Part shown: one piece after another, positions 22,685 through 30,714 of the stretch
Layout of the letters: every line of letters starts with the position of its first letter
How positions within the stretch are numbered: position 1 is the stretch's first letter
Source of the DNA: Candidatus Omnitrophota bacterium
GTDB lineage: Bacteria > Omnitrophota > Gorgyraeia > B26-G9
DNA length: 33,972 bases
Direction of reading: 5' to 3'
NCBI GenBank assembly: GCA_018817165.1
Contig: JAHITY010000124.1
Location: 1 to 33,972 of the forward strand
Translations under genes and position numbers: made by a program
The notes under the pieces: generated by a model
Told to the model about the DNA's origin: nothing
The model's input: the letters and a program-made list of their open reading frames with translations, nothing else
Databases searched by the model: none

Positions 22685-25612
22685 ATGAATGACAATCGAA
22701 TTAAATCTGTATATTACTGGTGCACTTTTCTTTTATGCGTCTGTGCCGGATTATCCGCTGCGCCATTAATCGGAAAAGTTTATTTGGCAATATTTTTTAT
22801 TGTTTGCGCTTTTGGTATTATTTTTAGTTCTCAATCAGGTCTTGAGATTAAAAAAAATCTGCGCAATCTGTTTGGCTGGATATTGCTTATAGTTGTTCCA
22901 ATTTTTTTATGGAAAGTTTCTTTGGAGCAAGCTGCATTGCCCAATCTGCTTAGAGGGTTCATCCTCTTGATTATTGCGGGCTGCTTTATAATTGAAAATC
23001 CCTATACCTTAAGTTTGGTTCATTTTGAAAGTATCTTTGTCACAATTTTTTCCGCTTGTTTGCCCTTTATTATTCATCCGCGCTATCAAGTAGCGCTTTT
23101 TGGATTGGGTTTATTTGTAACTATTGTATTGTTACAAATAACTCAAATCAGCGCTTCATCGAAAAATCAAGATAGTCAATACGTGATTAATAATGTAAGT
23201 GTTTCCAGAAGATTTATCCTATCTTTTATAATTTCTTTGTTGATAGCGGGTATTGGCACAATTGTTTTTTTTATTGTGCCTAAGTATTCATTCCAGCTTG
23301 ATTTAGATTTGAAAGGATCTTCGGTTGTTGATTTTAGACTTAAACCAAAAAGTAATTTACGATTAATGATGCCTTATCAAAGTGGGGAAAAAGAACTTAG
23401 TCAGGATGAGATTGTTCCGTATGTGCGTTCATTTTTTATTAAGCCAAAAAAAGATGAAAAATTGATTGCTTTTGAAACTAATCAATGGAAACAGCCTTTG
23501 ATTATTGAATCAAAGAAAAAAGAAGAGATATTGGAGAACACTATTAAGCCAGGTAATAATCAAAAAGGACTAGTTTCTGAAGGGACGGACATTAGTCCTG
23601 AAGATGAAAACGATATAGTGAGTAAAGCTTTGGATAATCCTGAGGCTAAGCTTCGAACTGCGATAAAAGATCTAAAAGAGAAAATCGTGAAACAAAAGAA
23701 ATTATATAATTTAATCAGTTTCTTGGGAAAAGATGATCCTAGCCAAGCCGGACAAGCTAAGGACATAGCAGCACAAATAAAAAAAGATTTACACAAACTT
23801 AGTGGTTTAAACAATGAGCTTGAGCAAAAGCAAGGACAAGCAGCTGGTAAGCAGCAATCAGAAAAACAAGGTTCTGGAGATATCGGACTTATGGCTAAGT
23901 TTTCTGGTTTAGGCAAAGATAAAGATGAACAAAAAGACAATAAAGAGGGTGCTGATTCCGGAGAGCAGGGTTTAGGGCTAGACGGTAAAGGTGATGGTGA
24001 ACAAGGCAGTGGGCAGGGTACGGGGTCAGGAGAACAGGGCTCAGAACAAGGTGAAAGTCAAGGGTTGCCAGGAAATAATAGCGGAGACCAAGGTAAAGGA
24101 CTTAATGATCAAGGTACTGCCCAAAATGAGCAAATAAAAGATAAAGGTCAGCCAGGTGATAGCCCAGACCAACAAGCAACTGAAGCTGAAAACAATTCTA
24201 ATAATCAAGATTCAAAATCTGGGGATTATCAGCCTGATGGCAACTCGGATAAATCTAATGATATTCAAAACAAAGAAGCTAATGAAAAAGGATCAGATAG
24301 CTTGGAGGGTTCCGGAACTAGCGATCAGCCAAATCAAGAAGAAAATTTTGATGGATTAAGTGGTGATGGAAGTAGCGATGGAAGCGGCAGTAGTGATGGA
24401 AGTAGTGACGGAAGTGGCGATGTAAGCAGCGATGGAAGCGGCGATGGCAGTGACGATGGAAGTGGCGGCAGTGGAAGCGGCGATGGCAGTGACGATGGAA
24501 GTGGCGACGGAAGCGGCGATGGAAGTAGTGACGGAAGTGGCGATGGAAGCAGCGACGGGATTGGCGACGGAAGTGTCGGTAGTGGAAGCAGCGGCAGTGG
24601 AAGCGGCGGAAGTGGCGGCAGGGGTAGCGGCGTAAGTGGCGGAAGTGGCGGCAGGGGAAGCGGCGGAAGTGGCGGCAGTGGAAGCAACGGAAGTGGTGGC
24701 AGCGGCAGCGAAGGCAGTGGCGGGATTGGCGGCAGCGGAAGCGGTGGTAGTGGAAGCAGCGGAAGCAACGGAAGTGGTGGTGGCAGCGGCAGCGAAGGCA
24801 GTGGCGGAATTAGCGGTAGCGGAAGCGGCGATCAGGATGCAGCCGGGAAAGGTGATGCTAAATCAGAGGCTGAAAAAAAAGATACAGTAAAAGTTTTCTC
24901 GATAAGCTCAATTATAACCACGTATCTTTTTAAATTTGAGAACAAACCTTTATCTGAATTTAGAAAATGGATTGGTATAATTGCAAGAGGCAATCAGCCG
25001 AAGAAAGCGAGGGTGCCTTTAGCGGTTAATCAGCCGGATAAACAAGCTAATCAGATTGAATATAAAAAAAATAAAACAACTAAACAGGAAAAGCCGGAAG
25101 AACCCGAACTTTTGGTTGAACAGGCAGAAGATAAGGGTTTGAATAATAATTTCTTTTGGCATCTGTTTGTATTTTTTGCCGTATTATTCTGCGGAGGGAT
25201 TTGCTGGGTATTGCTTTATTTAATTTTTTGTGTGTTTAGAAAAGTTTTTCGAGATTTAAAATTAAGGTATTATTTGATATTCAAATTAAATAAAATTATT
25301 ATTTATTTGTATCGCAATCTTTTGTTTGTGTTTAAGAAAATGGGGGTAATTTCGCATGAGATTTTAACTCCCCAAGAAATTGGAGCAATTGTGGCTAAAA
25401 AATACAATTTATCTGAATCAGCGATTCAGGAGATAACTGAAGAATTTGAAAAGTCTCGATATAGTAATCATGAAATGAATGAAAATAATATTAGTGCTTG
25501 TATTAATGCCTATAATAAGTTAAAAATAGATATAATAAAGAAGCATTCTTTGCAGCAGAAAATTGTGCTGAGTTTAGATATGCTGAGCATTAAAAAATGG
25601 AGAAAATCATGA
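22685..25612 (+). CDS. TgpA-like membrane protein lacking the transglutaminase core, with giant Gly/Ser/Asp linker
   Basis: The product is 975 residues and starts 2 bases after the DUF58 stop. About seven N-terminal helices (residues 8-197) match the DUF3488/TgpA membrane region. A short extracytoplasmic segment follows, then a charged helical stretch (about 318-390, likely coiled coil), a Gln/Gly/Asp-rich region (about 390-555) and an almost pure Gly/Ser/Asp tract (about 556-718). One further helix (about 820-852) and a C-terminal domain resembling DUF4129 (LTPQEIGAIVAKKYNL, then SRYSNHEMNENN) complete it. Normal TgpA proteins have a Cys-His-Asp transglutaminase domain between the helices. 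No such triad can be found here, so enzyme activity is unlikely. The position in the cassette still argues for a role with MoxR and DUF58. Confidence 0.75.
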   Translation: MNDNRIKSVYYWCTFLLCVCAGLSAAPLIGKVYLAIFFIVCAFGIIFSSQSGLEIKKNLRNLFGWILLIVVPIFLWKVSLEQAALPNLLRGFILLIIAGCFIIENPYTLSLVHFESIFVTIFSACLPFIIHPRYQVALFGLGLFVTIVLLQITQISASSKNQDSQYVINNVSVSRRFILSFIISLLIAGIGTIVFFIVPKYSFQLDLDLKGSSVVDFRLKPKSNLRLMMPYQSGEKELSQDEIVPYVRSFFIKPKKDEKLIAFETNQWKQPLIIESKKKEEILENTIKPGNNQKGLVSEGTDISPEDENDIVSKALDNPEAKLRTAIKDLKEKIVKQKKLYNLISFLGKDDPSQAGQAKDIAAQIKKDLHKLSGLNNELEQKQGQAAGKQQSEKQGSGDIGLMAKFSGLGKDKDEQKDNKEGADSGEQGLGLDGKGDGEQGSGQGTGSGEQGSEQGESQGLPGNNSGDQGKGLNDQGTAQNEQIKDKGQPGDSPDQQATEAENNSNNQDSKSGDYQPDGNSDKSNDIQNKEANEKGSDSLEGSGTSDQPNQEENFDGLSGDGSSDGSGSSDGSSDGSGDVSSDGSGDGSDDGSGGSGSGDGSDDGSGDGSGDGSSDGSGDGSSDGIGDGSVGSGSSGSGSGGSGGRGSGVSGGSGGRGSGGSGGSGSNGSGGSGSEGSGGIGGSGSGGSGSSGSNGSGGGSGSEGSGGISGSGSGDQDAAGKGDAKSEAEKKDTVKVFSISSIITTYLFKFENKPLSEFRKWIGIIARGNQPKKARVPLAVNQPDKQANQIEYKKNKTTKQEKPEEPELLVEQAEDKGLNNNFFWHLFVFFAVLFCGGICWVLLYLIFCVFRKVFRDLKLRYYLIFKLNKIIIYLYRNLLFVFKKMGVISHEILTPQEIGAIVAKKYNLSESAIQEITEEFEKSRYSNHEMNENNISACINAYNKLKIDIIKKHSLQQKIVLSLDMLSIKKWRKS
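24358..24836 (+). repeat. Coding repeat tract, GGN-AGY-GRY type
   Basis: About 160 codons are drawn almost only from Gly, Ser and Asp, with a few Asn, Glu and Arg. Units such as GATGGAAGTGGC and GGCAGTGGAAGC recur with small changes. All units keep the frame, so gain or loss of units would change linker length without a frameshift. Confidence 0.9.
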
Positions 25613-26517
25613 TGTATGATCTTATAATTATCGGAGCCGGTCCGGGAGGATTGACTGCTTGTTTGTATGCATTGCGTTCGCGTTTAAATGTTTTATTGAT
25701 TGATAAAGCTTTACCTGGTGGATATCTTGCTCAAATTCTAGAATTAGAAAATTATCCTGGATTTGAAGTGATATCTGGTTTTGAATTAGCGGAACAGATG
25801 GTAAAACAGTTAGAAAAATACAATTATCAATTCAAACAATTAGATGTAGAGAAAATTGAAAAGAACAATAGATCCTGGGATGTTATCAGTGGTCAGCAAA
25901 GAGTAACTGCCAAAGCCTTAATTATTGCCACTGGCTCATCTCCTCGCAAATTAGGGGTGGAAGGAGAACAGGAATTTATTGGTAAAGGAGTTTCGTATTG
26001 CGGAGTTTGTGATGCGCCTTTTTTTCGTAATAAAGAAGTAGTGGTTATCGGCGGAGGCAATACGGCCTTAGAAGAAGCAATTTATCTTACTAAATTCGCG
26101 AATAAAGTTACAATTGTCCACCGTCGCCAGGGGTTAAGAGCCGAAAAAATTTTAGAAGACAGAGCGCGCGAAAATGAAAAAATTAAATTTATCCTGAATG
26201 CTGTTTGCACTAAAATCAGCGGAGCAAAAACAGTAGAACAAATAAATATTGAAGATGTGAACACCGGAAATCAGGAAATCATTAAAACTCAGGGAGTATT
26301 TATTTTTGTCGGCATGGATCCTCAAACAAAGTTTTTAAATGGTTTACTTGAAACCGACAAAGCGGGCAATATTATTAGCGATAAGAATTTAGCGGCAAGT
26401 GAACAGGGAGTTTTTGTTTGTGGTGACTGTACTGATATTGCTTTACGCCAAGTTATTACTGCTTGTGGCCAAGGCGCGATTGCCGCACATTCGGTGAATA
26501 AATATCTAGAAAGTTGA
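25609..26517 (+). CDS. trxB: Thioredoxin-disulfide reductase
   Basis: The product is about 302 residues. It reduces thioredoxin with NADPH through FAD. The FAD motif is IIGAGPGGLTACLYA, the redox pair is Cys131 and Cys134 in YCGVCDAPFF, the NADPH motif is VVIGGGNTALEEA, and the C-terminal FAD motif is VFVCGDCTD. The CGVC centre, in place of the common CATC, is a known variant. GGAG at 25599-25602 supports the ATG at 25609 (or the next at 25612). The start overlaps the end of the TgpA-like gene. Confidence 0.92.
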   Translation: MMYDLIIIGAGPGGLTACLYALRSRLNVLLIDKALPGGYLAQILELENYPGFEVISGFELAEQMVKQLEKYNYQFKQLDVEKIEKNNRSWDVISGQQRVTAKALIIATGSSPRKLGVEGEQEFIGKGVSYCGVCDAPFFRNKEVVVIGGGNTALEEAIYLTKFANKVTIVHRRQGLRAEKILEDRARENEKIKFILNAVCTKISGAKTVEQINIEDVNTGNQEIIKTQGVFIFVGMDPQTKFLNGLLETDKAGNIISDKNLAASEQGVFVCGDCTDIALRQVITACGQGAIAAHSVNKYLES

Positions 26518-26519
26518 AC

Positions 26520-27017
26520 ATGTTGAAAATTTTAACTAATAAAAACCCGATTTTGCGTAAATCCTCGGATTATCTTGAAAAAATAACTGCTAAAGATAAA
26601 CAGGTTTTTAAACAAATGCTGGATTTGATGTATGAAAAAAAAGGCATTGGTCTGGCCGCTGTACAGGTGGGGATTTTAAAACGATTAATAACTGTTGATA
26701 TCGGCGAGGGCCCGATGGTATTGATTAATCCAACTATAATCAAGCGAAAAGGCAAAAAAGTACCTATGGATGAAGGCTGTTTAAGTTTGCCTAATATCAC
26801 GGTTAAAGTCTATCGGTATTCTCAAATTGTTTTAAAAACAATGAATATTTCAGGGAAAAATGTTGAGTTTGAAGCAACAGATTTATTGGCGCGGGTACTT
26901 CAGCATGAAATTGATCATCTTAATGGCAAGTTGATTATTGATTATCTGCCTTGGCATAAGCGCATTGCTTTAAAAAAAGCGTATAGCCCTTCGATTTCGC
27001 TCAGGATAAACGATTAG
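26520..27017 (+). CDS. def: Peptide deformylase
   Basis: The product is 165 residues. It removes the formyl group from new proteins. The three family motifs are present: GIGLAAVQVG (Val in place of the common Pro), EGCLSLP with the metal-binding Cys, and QHEIDHLNG with the metal-binding histidines and catalytic Glu. The ATG at 26520 follows the trxB stop by 2 bases. It ends the gene run before a long gap. Confidence 0.93.
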   Translation: MLKILTNKNPILRKSSDYLEKITAKDKQVFKQMLDLMYEKKGIGLAAVQVGILKRLITVDIGEGPMVLINPTIIKRKGKKVPMDEGCLSLPNITVKVYRYSQIVLKTMNISGKNVEFEATDLLARVLQHEIDHLNGKLIIDYLPWHKRIALKKAYSPSISLRIND

Positions 27018-27097
27018 CGGATAGCGTTTAGGAAATTTGGGATCACGAAGTGAGGGAGACAAGATGATAGGCAAATTTTACGCAAGTCACAAATTTT

Positions 27098-27115
27098 CTT
27101 GATGTAAACATCAAG
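27098..27115. repeat. Hairpin inside the inverted-repeat element
   Basis: CTTGATG and CATCAAG form a 7-bp stem with the loop TAAA. Confidence 0.5.
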
Positions 27116-27310
27116 ATCGGAAAATCCGCGCCGTATTTCTGGCACTGCGGAACTCGCCCTTAAATTTTTAATGAATAAGCTCAAACAGGTCCTCGTGCCC
27201 TAAAGGGTCCCCAAAAATCCGACACGTATTTATCTAAATTTATGAAAAGCTTAAAAATTTCCCCATCATCTTTCATAAGGTTCACGCTTGAACTTATCCA
27301 ATTGCTATCT

Positions 27311-27335
27311 TTGGTTTCTCCTCCCTTGAAACCAA
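27311..27335. repeat. Hairpin inside the inverted-repeat element
   Basis: TTGGTTTC and GAAACCAA form an 8-bp stem around a 9-base loop rich in C and T. Confidence 0.5.
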
Positions 27336-27420
27336 GCGATTTATTTTCTTTGATTTAGGAACGGAGATGAAGCCAGGATGGCGGAACGCCACTGAGTCAG
27401 GATGAGCGATTTGGCGGCTA

Positions 27421-27438
27421 ACCCCGCAAATGCGGGGT
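27421..27438. repeat. GC-rich hairpin inside the inverted-repeat element
   Basis: ACCCCGCA and TGCGGGGT are perfect inverse arms separated by two bases, so the working stem is about 7 bp with a 4-base loop. No T run follows, which argues against a plain terminator. Confidence 0.5.
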
Positions 27439-27765
27439 GAAGTCGGAGGTACTAAATCATTAGAAAATCATCGCTGTTTCATCTGGGGGCGGGATTTCTT
27501 TGCTTCGTTTCTTTTTCCTGAAGAAAAGAAATGAAGGGTGTTTTGTTAGAGTAAAATTTGCCTATCAGAATATCGGCATTCATTTCTAAACTTATTTAAA
27601 GCTGTTCGAATAATTCCTTGAGCCATTTTAATGAGTGATTTAGAAAAGCAATGTTTGTTGTTTGTTTTCAACTGGTTACATGTTTTTACGCAGATTAATA
27701 AAGAAAGCGTCTTTAATAGTAATAGTTTTTGCTATAAACTAGTTTATTTAAAGTAAGTTACAGGG

Positions 27766-27794
27766 TTTACATTTAAAAAACTTTGTGATAGAAT
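27766..27794 (+). promoter_or_regulatory. Sigma70-type promoter of rpsO
   Basis: TTTACA at 27766-27771 and TAGAAT at 27789-27794 are separated by 17 bases. Transcription would begin near 27801, leaving a short leader that holds the strong AAAGGAGGTG site at 27807-27815. A perfect 14-bp palindrome (ATAAACTAGTTTAT) lies at 27734-27747, upstream of the -35. Confidence 0.7.
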
Positions 27795-27821
27795 ATGACA
27801 AATTGAAAGGAGGTGAGAATT

Positions 27822-28091
27822 ATGCCAAAAACTAAAGATAGTAAAGAAAAGATAATCAATGATTTTAAGGAACATGATAAAGATACTGGATCAGCCAATG
27901 TTCAGATTGCTTTATTAACTTCAAGAATTAATGAACTGACTGAGCATCTGAAAATGCACAAAAAGGATTACAGTTCGAGAGTCGGATTATTGCAGCTTGT
28001 TTCCAAAAGAAGAAGATTGCTTGATTATTTGAAGAAAGAGGATTTCAAGAAATACAAAGCTATTCTTGATAAACTAGGTTTGAGAAAGTAG
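27822..28091 (+). CDS. rpsO: Ribosomal protein S15
   Basis: The product is exactly 89 residues, the usual S15 length, with the conserved [20 protein letters not shown] (residues near 22-41), the [19 protein letters not shown] block and DYLKKED. S15 binds 16S rRNA and nucleates the small-subunit platform. The ATG at 27822 follows AAAGGAGGTG. A GTG at 27813 lies inside that site and is rejected. It is followed by pnp after a 49-base purine-rich spacer. Confidence 0.96.
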   Translation: MPKTKDSKEKIINDFKEHDKDTGSANVQIALLTSRINELTEHLKMHKKDYSSRVGLLQLVSKRRRLLDYLKKEDFKKYKAILDKLGLRK

Positions 28092-28140
28092 AATTGAGAA
28101 AATTATAAATAATAAAGAAGAGAAAAGAAAAGAGAAGAGA

Positions 28141-30246
28141 ATGATAGAGAAAATAGAAATAAAATTAAGTGATGATCCAATTGTATTTGAATCAGGTCAA
28201 TTAGCAAAACAGGCCAATGCTTCTGTAAAAGTTACTTGTGGTGGTACTGTTGTTTTGGTTACTGCTGTAATGTCGAAAGAAGCAAAGGAAAATATTGATT
28301 TCTTACCGTTAACGGTTGAATATAAAGAAAAGACTTATGCTGCTGGAAAAATCCCTGGAGGGTTTTTTAAGCGGGAAGGTCGGTCTTCGGAAAAGGAGAT
28401 ATTGACGGCGAGACTTATTGACCGTCCATTACGTCCTTTATTTCCCAAAGGCTTTCATAATGAAATCCAGATTTTTGCTATGGTGCTTTCCTGTGATGGA
28501 GTTAATGATCCGGATATTTTGGCGCTTGTTGGCTCTTCAGCTGCCTTAACCATATCAGATATTCCATTTGCTGGCCCAATTGGCGCTGTGAAAATTGGCA
28601 GGATAAATAATCAGTTTATTGTTAATCCAACTTTTGAGCAAGTTAAGGAAAGCGATTTAGAGATAGTGATTGCCGGTAGTAAAAACGGGATCAATATGAT
28701 TGAAAGCGGAGCATATCAGGTAAGCGAAGAAGTTATGCTTGAGGCGATGGAGTTTGGTTATGAAAAGCTGCTGGGGCTTATTGATGTTCAGGAACAGTTT
28801 GCCAAAAAATGCGGTAAGCCGAAAGCGCAGATTGAATTTAAGCAGACACCAACTGGATTATATGAGAAAGTAAAAGAATTATCTTTAACCCGATTAAATG
28901 AAGTTTATCAAATTGGGTCTAAAGAAGAAAGAATCGAGCAATTATCGATTATTGCTAGTGATCTAGATGAAGCCTTGGTTTCCGATGATTCCGATTATAA
29001 CGGAATGGATGTTGCCGCTATGCTTGGGAAAGTGGAAAAAGAGCAAGTGCGGAAAATGATTTTGAAAAACAAAAAAAGAGTTGATGGCCGCGGATATACT
29101 GATATTCGACCAATAACTTCCGAAGTATCTGCTTTACCACAAACTCACGGTTCAGCGATCTTTACTCGCGGGCAGACACAGAGTTTGGCAGTTGCTACTT
29201 TAGGTACTAGTGCTGATGAGCAAAGAATTGATGCTTTGGTAGGTGAATCCACCAAGACTTTTATGCTGCATTATAACTTTCCATCGTTTAGTGTTGGTGA
29301 AGTTCGTCCGATTCGCGGACCAGGACGCAGAGAAATCGGTCATGGGGCCCTAGCGGAAAGAGCATTAGCTCCGGTTATGCCTTCAAAGGAAAAATTTCCT
29401 TATACAGTAAGATTGGTTTCGGAAATTCTCGAATCAAATGGTTCTTCAAGTATGGCAACTGTTTGTGCTGGAACCTTGGCTTTAATGGATGCTGGAGTGC
29501 CGATTCTTAAACCTGTTTCTGGAATTGCCATGGGTTTAATTAAAGAAGGCGATGATGTCGCGGTTCTGACTGATATCCTTGGATTGGAAGATCATTTAGG
29601 GGATATGGATTTTAAAGTTACTGGAACTAGGGACGGAGTTACCGCGATTCAGCTTGATTCAAAAATCGAAGGAATCAATATTGAAATCCTGAAGAAAGCA
29701 TTGGCTCAGGCAAAACAAGCAAGGCTGTTTATTTTGGATAAAATCGAAGAGACTTTAGCTGTGCCTCGAGCAGATATCTCTAAATTTGCCCCGCGGATCA
29801 CTGTAATTACAGTGCCTAAGGATAAGATAAAAGATATTATCGGTCCTGGCGGAAAAATTATAAAACAGATTGTTGCTGATACTGGTGTGAAAATTGATAT
29901 TGATGACGATGGAAGAGTATCTATTGCTTCTGCAGATTCTAAAGCATCACAAAGAGCAATTGATATTGTTAAAGGCCTTATTGCTGAACCTGAAGTAGGT
30001 CAAGTATATGAAGGCAAAATAACCCGCTTGATGAATTTTGGGGCATTTTGCGAAATCCTTCCAAATAAAGAAGGATTGATCCATGTATCTGAACTAGCTG
30101 ACAGCTTTGTGAAAAATGTTGAAGATGTGATAAAAGTTGGAGATATTGTTAAAGTTAAAGTTATTGAAATTGATAAAATGAAACGGATTAACCTGAGCGT
30201 TAAACAGGCGATGCCGAAAAAAGATAACTCAGATAAATCTGAGTAA
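28141..30246 (+). CDS. pnp: Polyribonucleotide nucleotidyltransferase
   Basis: The product is 701 residues, full PNPase length. It degrades RNA from the 3' end with phosphate. Two RNase PH domains are visible (FLPLTVEYKEKTYAAGKIPG near residue 55; GRGYTDIRPI near 315 with FTRGQTQ and GPGRREIGHGALAERAL), then a KH domain (DIIGPGGKIIKQI near 562) and an S1 domain (VYEGKITRLMNFGAF near 622). The preceding spacer is a purine-rich run of AAGAGAAAAG-type repeats that serves as the ribosome binding site. The coupling to rpsO is the widespread bacterial arrangement. Confidence 0.96.
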   Translation: MIEKIEIKLSDDPIVFESGQLAKQANASVKVTCGGTVVLVTAVMSKEAKENIDFLPLTVEYKEKTYAAGKIPGGFFKREGRSSEKEILTARLIDRPLRPLFPKGFHNEIQIFAMVLSCDGVNDPDILALVGSSAALTISDIPFAGPIGAVKIGRINNQFIVNPTFEQVKESDLEIVIAGSKNGINMIESGAYQVSEEVMLEAMEFGYEKLLGLIDVQEQFAKKCGKPKAQIEFKQTPTGLYEKVKELSLTRLNEVYQIGSKEERIEQLSIIASDLDEALVSDDSDYNGMDVAAMLGKVEKEQVRKMILKNKKRVDGRGYTDIRPITSEVSALPQTHGSAIFTRGQTQSLAVATLGTSADEQRIDALVGESTKTFMLHYNFPSFSVGEVRPIRGPGRREIGHGALAERALAPVMPSKEKFPYTVRLVSEILESNGSSSMATVCAGTLALMDAGVPILKPVSGIAMGLIKEGDDVAVLTDILGLEDHLGDMDFKVTGTRDGVTAIQLDSKIEGINIEILKKALAQAKQARLFILDKIEETLAVPRADISKFAPRITVITVPKDKIKDIIGPGGKIIKQIVADTGVKIDIDDDGRVSIASADSKASQRAIDIVKGLIAEPEVGQVYEGKITRLMNFGAFCEILPNKEGLIHVSELADSFVKNVEDVIKVGDIVKVKVIEIDKMKRINLSVKQAMPKKDNSDKSE

Positions 30247-30261
30247 GGATAAGTTAACTGT

Positions 30262-30711
30262 ATGGATACCATTTCAGTTAAGATAAAACAAAAAGAAAAC
30301 TGTGCTGACTTGCCGCTGCCCAAATACATGAGCAGCGGCTCAGCCGGCATGGATCTTTATGCTGATGTTGAGGATGCGATTACGCTTGAGCCTGGACAGA
30401 TTAAACTGATATCAGCAGGTATTTATATCAGTTTACCCGAGGGGTATGAGGCGCAGATCAGACCTCGCAGCGGTTTAGCAGTTAAGCATGGTATTGGGAT
30501 TGTAAATAGTCCGGGTACGATTGATGCTGACTATCGCGGCTTGATAAATATTATTATGATTAATTTCGGTGCGGAACCCTATAAAATTAAAAGAGCTAGC
30601 AGAATAGCGCAAATGGTAATAAATAAAGTTACTCAGGCTGAATTTGAAGTTGTCAATGAACTTGATCGAACTGTCCGCAATACCGGGGGATTCGGCCATA
30701 CCGGAGTATAA
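30262..30711 (+). CDS. dut: dUTP diphosphatase
   Basis: The product is 149 residues, a trimeric-type dUTPase that hydrolyses dUTP to dUMP. All five motifs are present: GSAGMDLYA, PRSGLAVKHGI, GTIDADYRG, RIAQMV and NTGGFGHTG. It lies 15 bases after pnp and 3 bases before ftsK. Confidence 0.95.
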   Translation: MDTISVKIKQKENCADLPLPKYMSSGSAGMDLYADVEDAITLEPGQIKLISAGIYISLPEGYEAQIRPRSGLAVKHGIGIVNSPGTIDADYRGLINIIMINFGAEPYKIKRASRIAQMVINKVTQAEFEVVNELDRTVRNTGGFGHTGV

Positions 30712-30714
30712 TCA

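Larger units (their letters stand above)
27066..27566. repeat. Element bounded by a perfect 16-bp terminal inverted repeat
   Basis: GATAGGCAAATTTTAC at 27066-27081 is repeated exactly in inverse at 27551-27566. Inside are hairpins at 27098-27115 (CTTGATG/CATCAAG), 27311-27335 (TTGGTTTC/GAAACCAA) and 27421-27438 (ACCCCGCA/TGCGGGGT), plus a purine/pyrimidine-rich stretch near 27498-27538. No transposase frame is present and no clear target-site duplication is visible. It could be a non-autonomous mobile element (MITE-like), a dispersed intergenic repeat or a structured RNA. Confidence 0.6.
27018..27821. other. Long gene-free gap upstream of rpsO
   Basis: No open frame with a plausible start runs through these 800 bases. 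The gap holds an element of about 500 bp bounded by a perfect inverted repeat (27066-27566) with several internal hairpins, then an AT-rich segment with a 14-bp palindrome and the rpsO promoter. Confidence 0.7.

Noticed and set aside
24334-24768. Minus-strand open frame of almost only Leu, Pro and Ser
   Set aside because: It is the antisense reading of the Gly/Ser/Asp repeat tract in the TgpA-like gene. The codon bias of the plus strand explains it.
24358-24836. CRISPR-like repeats
   Set aside because: Units are short, contiguous, keep a reading frame and lack unique spacers, so this is a coding repeat.
28092-28140. Terminator or small RNA between rpsO and pnp
   Set aside because: The spacer is a plain purine-rich run without inverted repeats.
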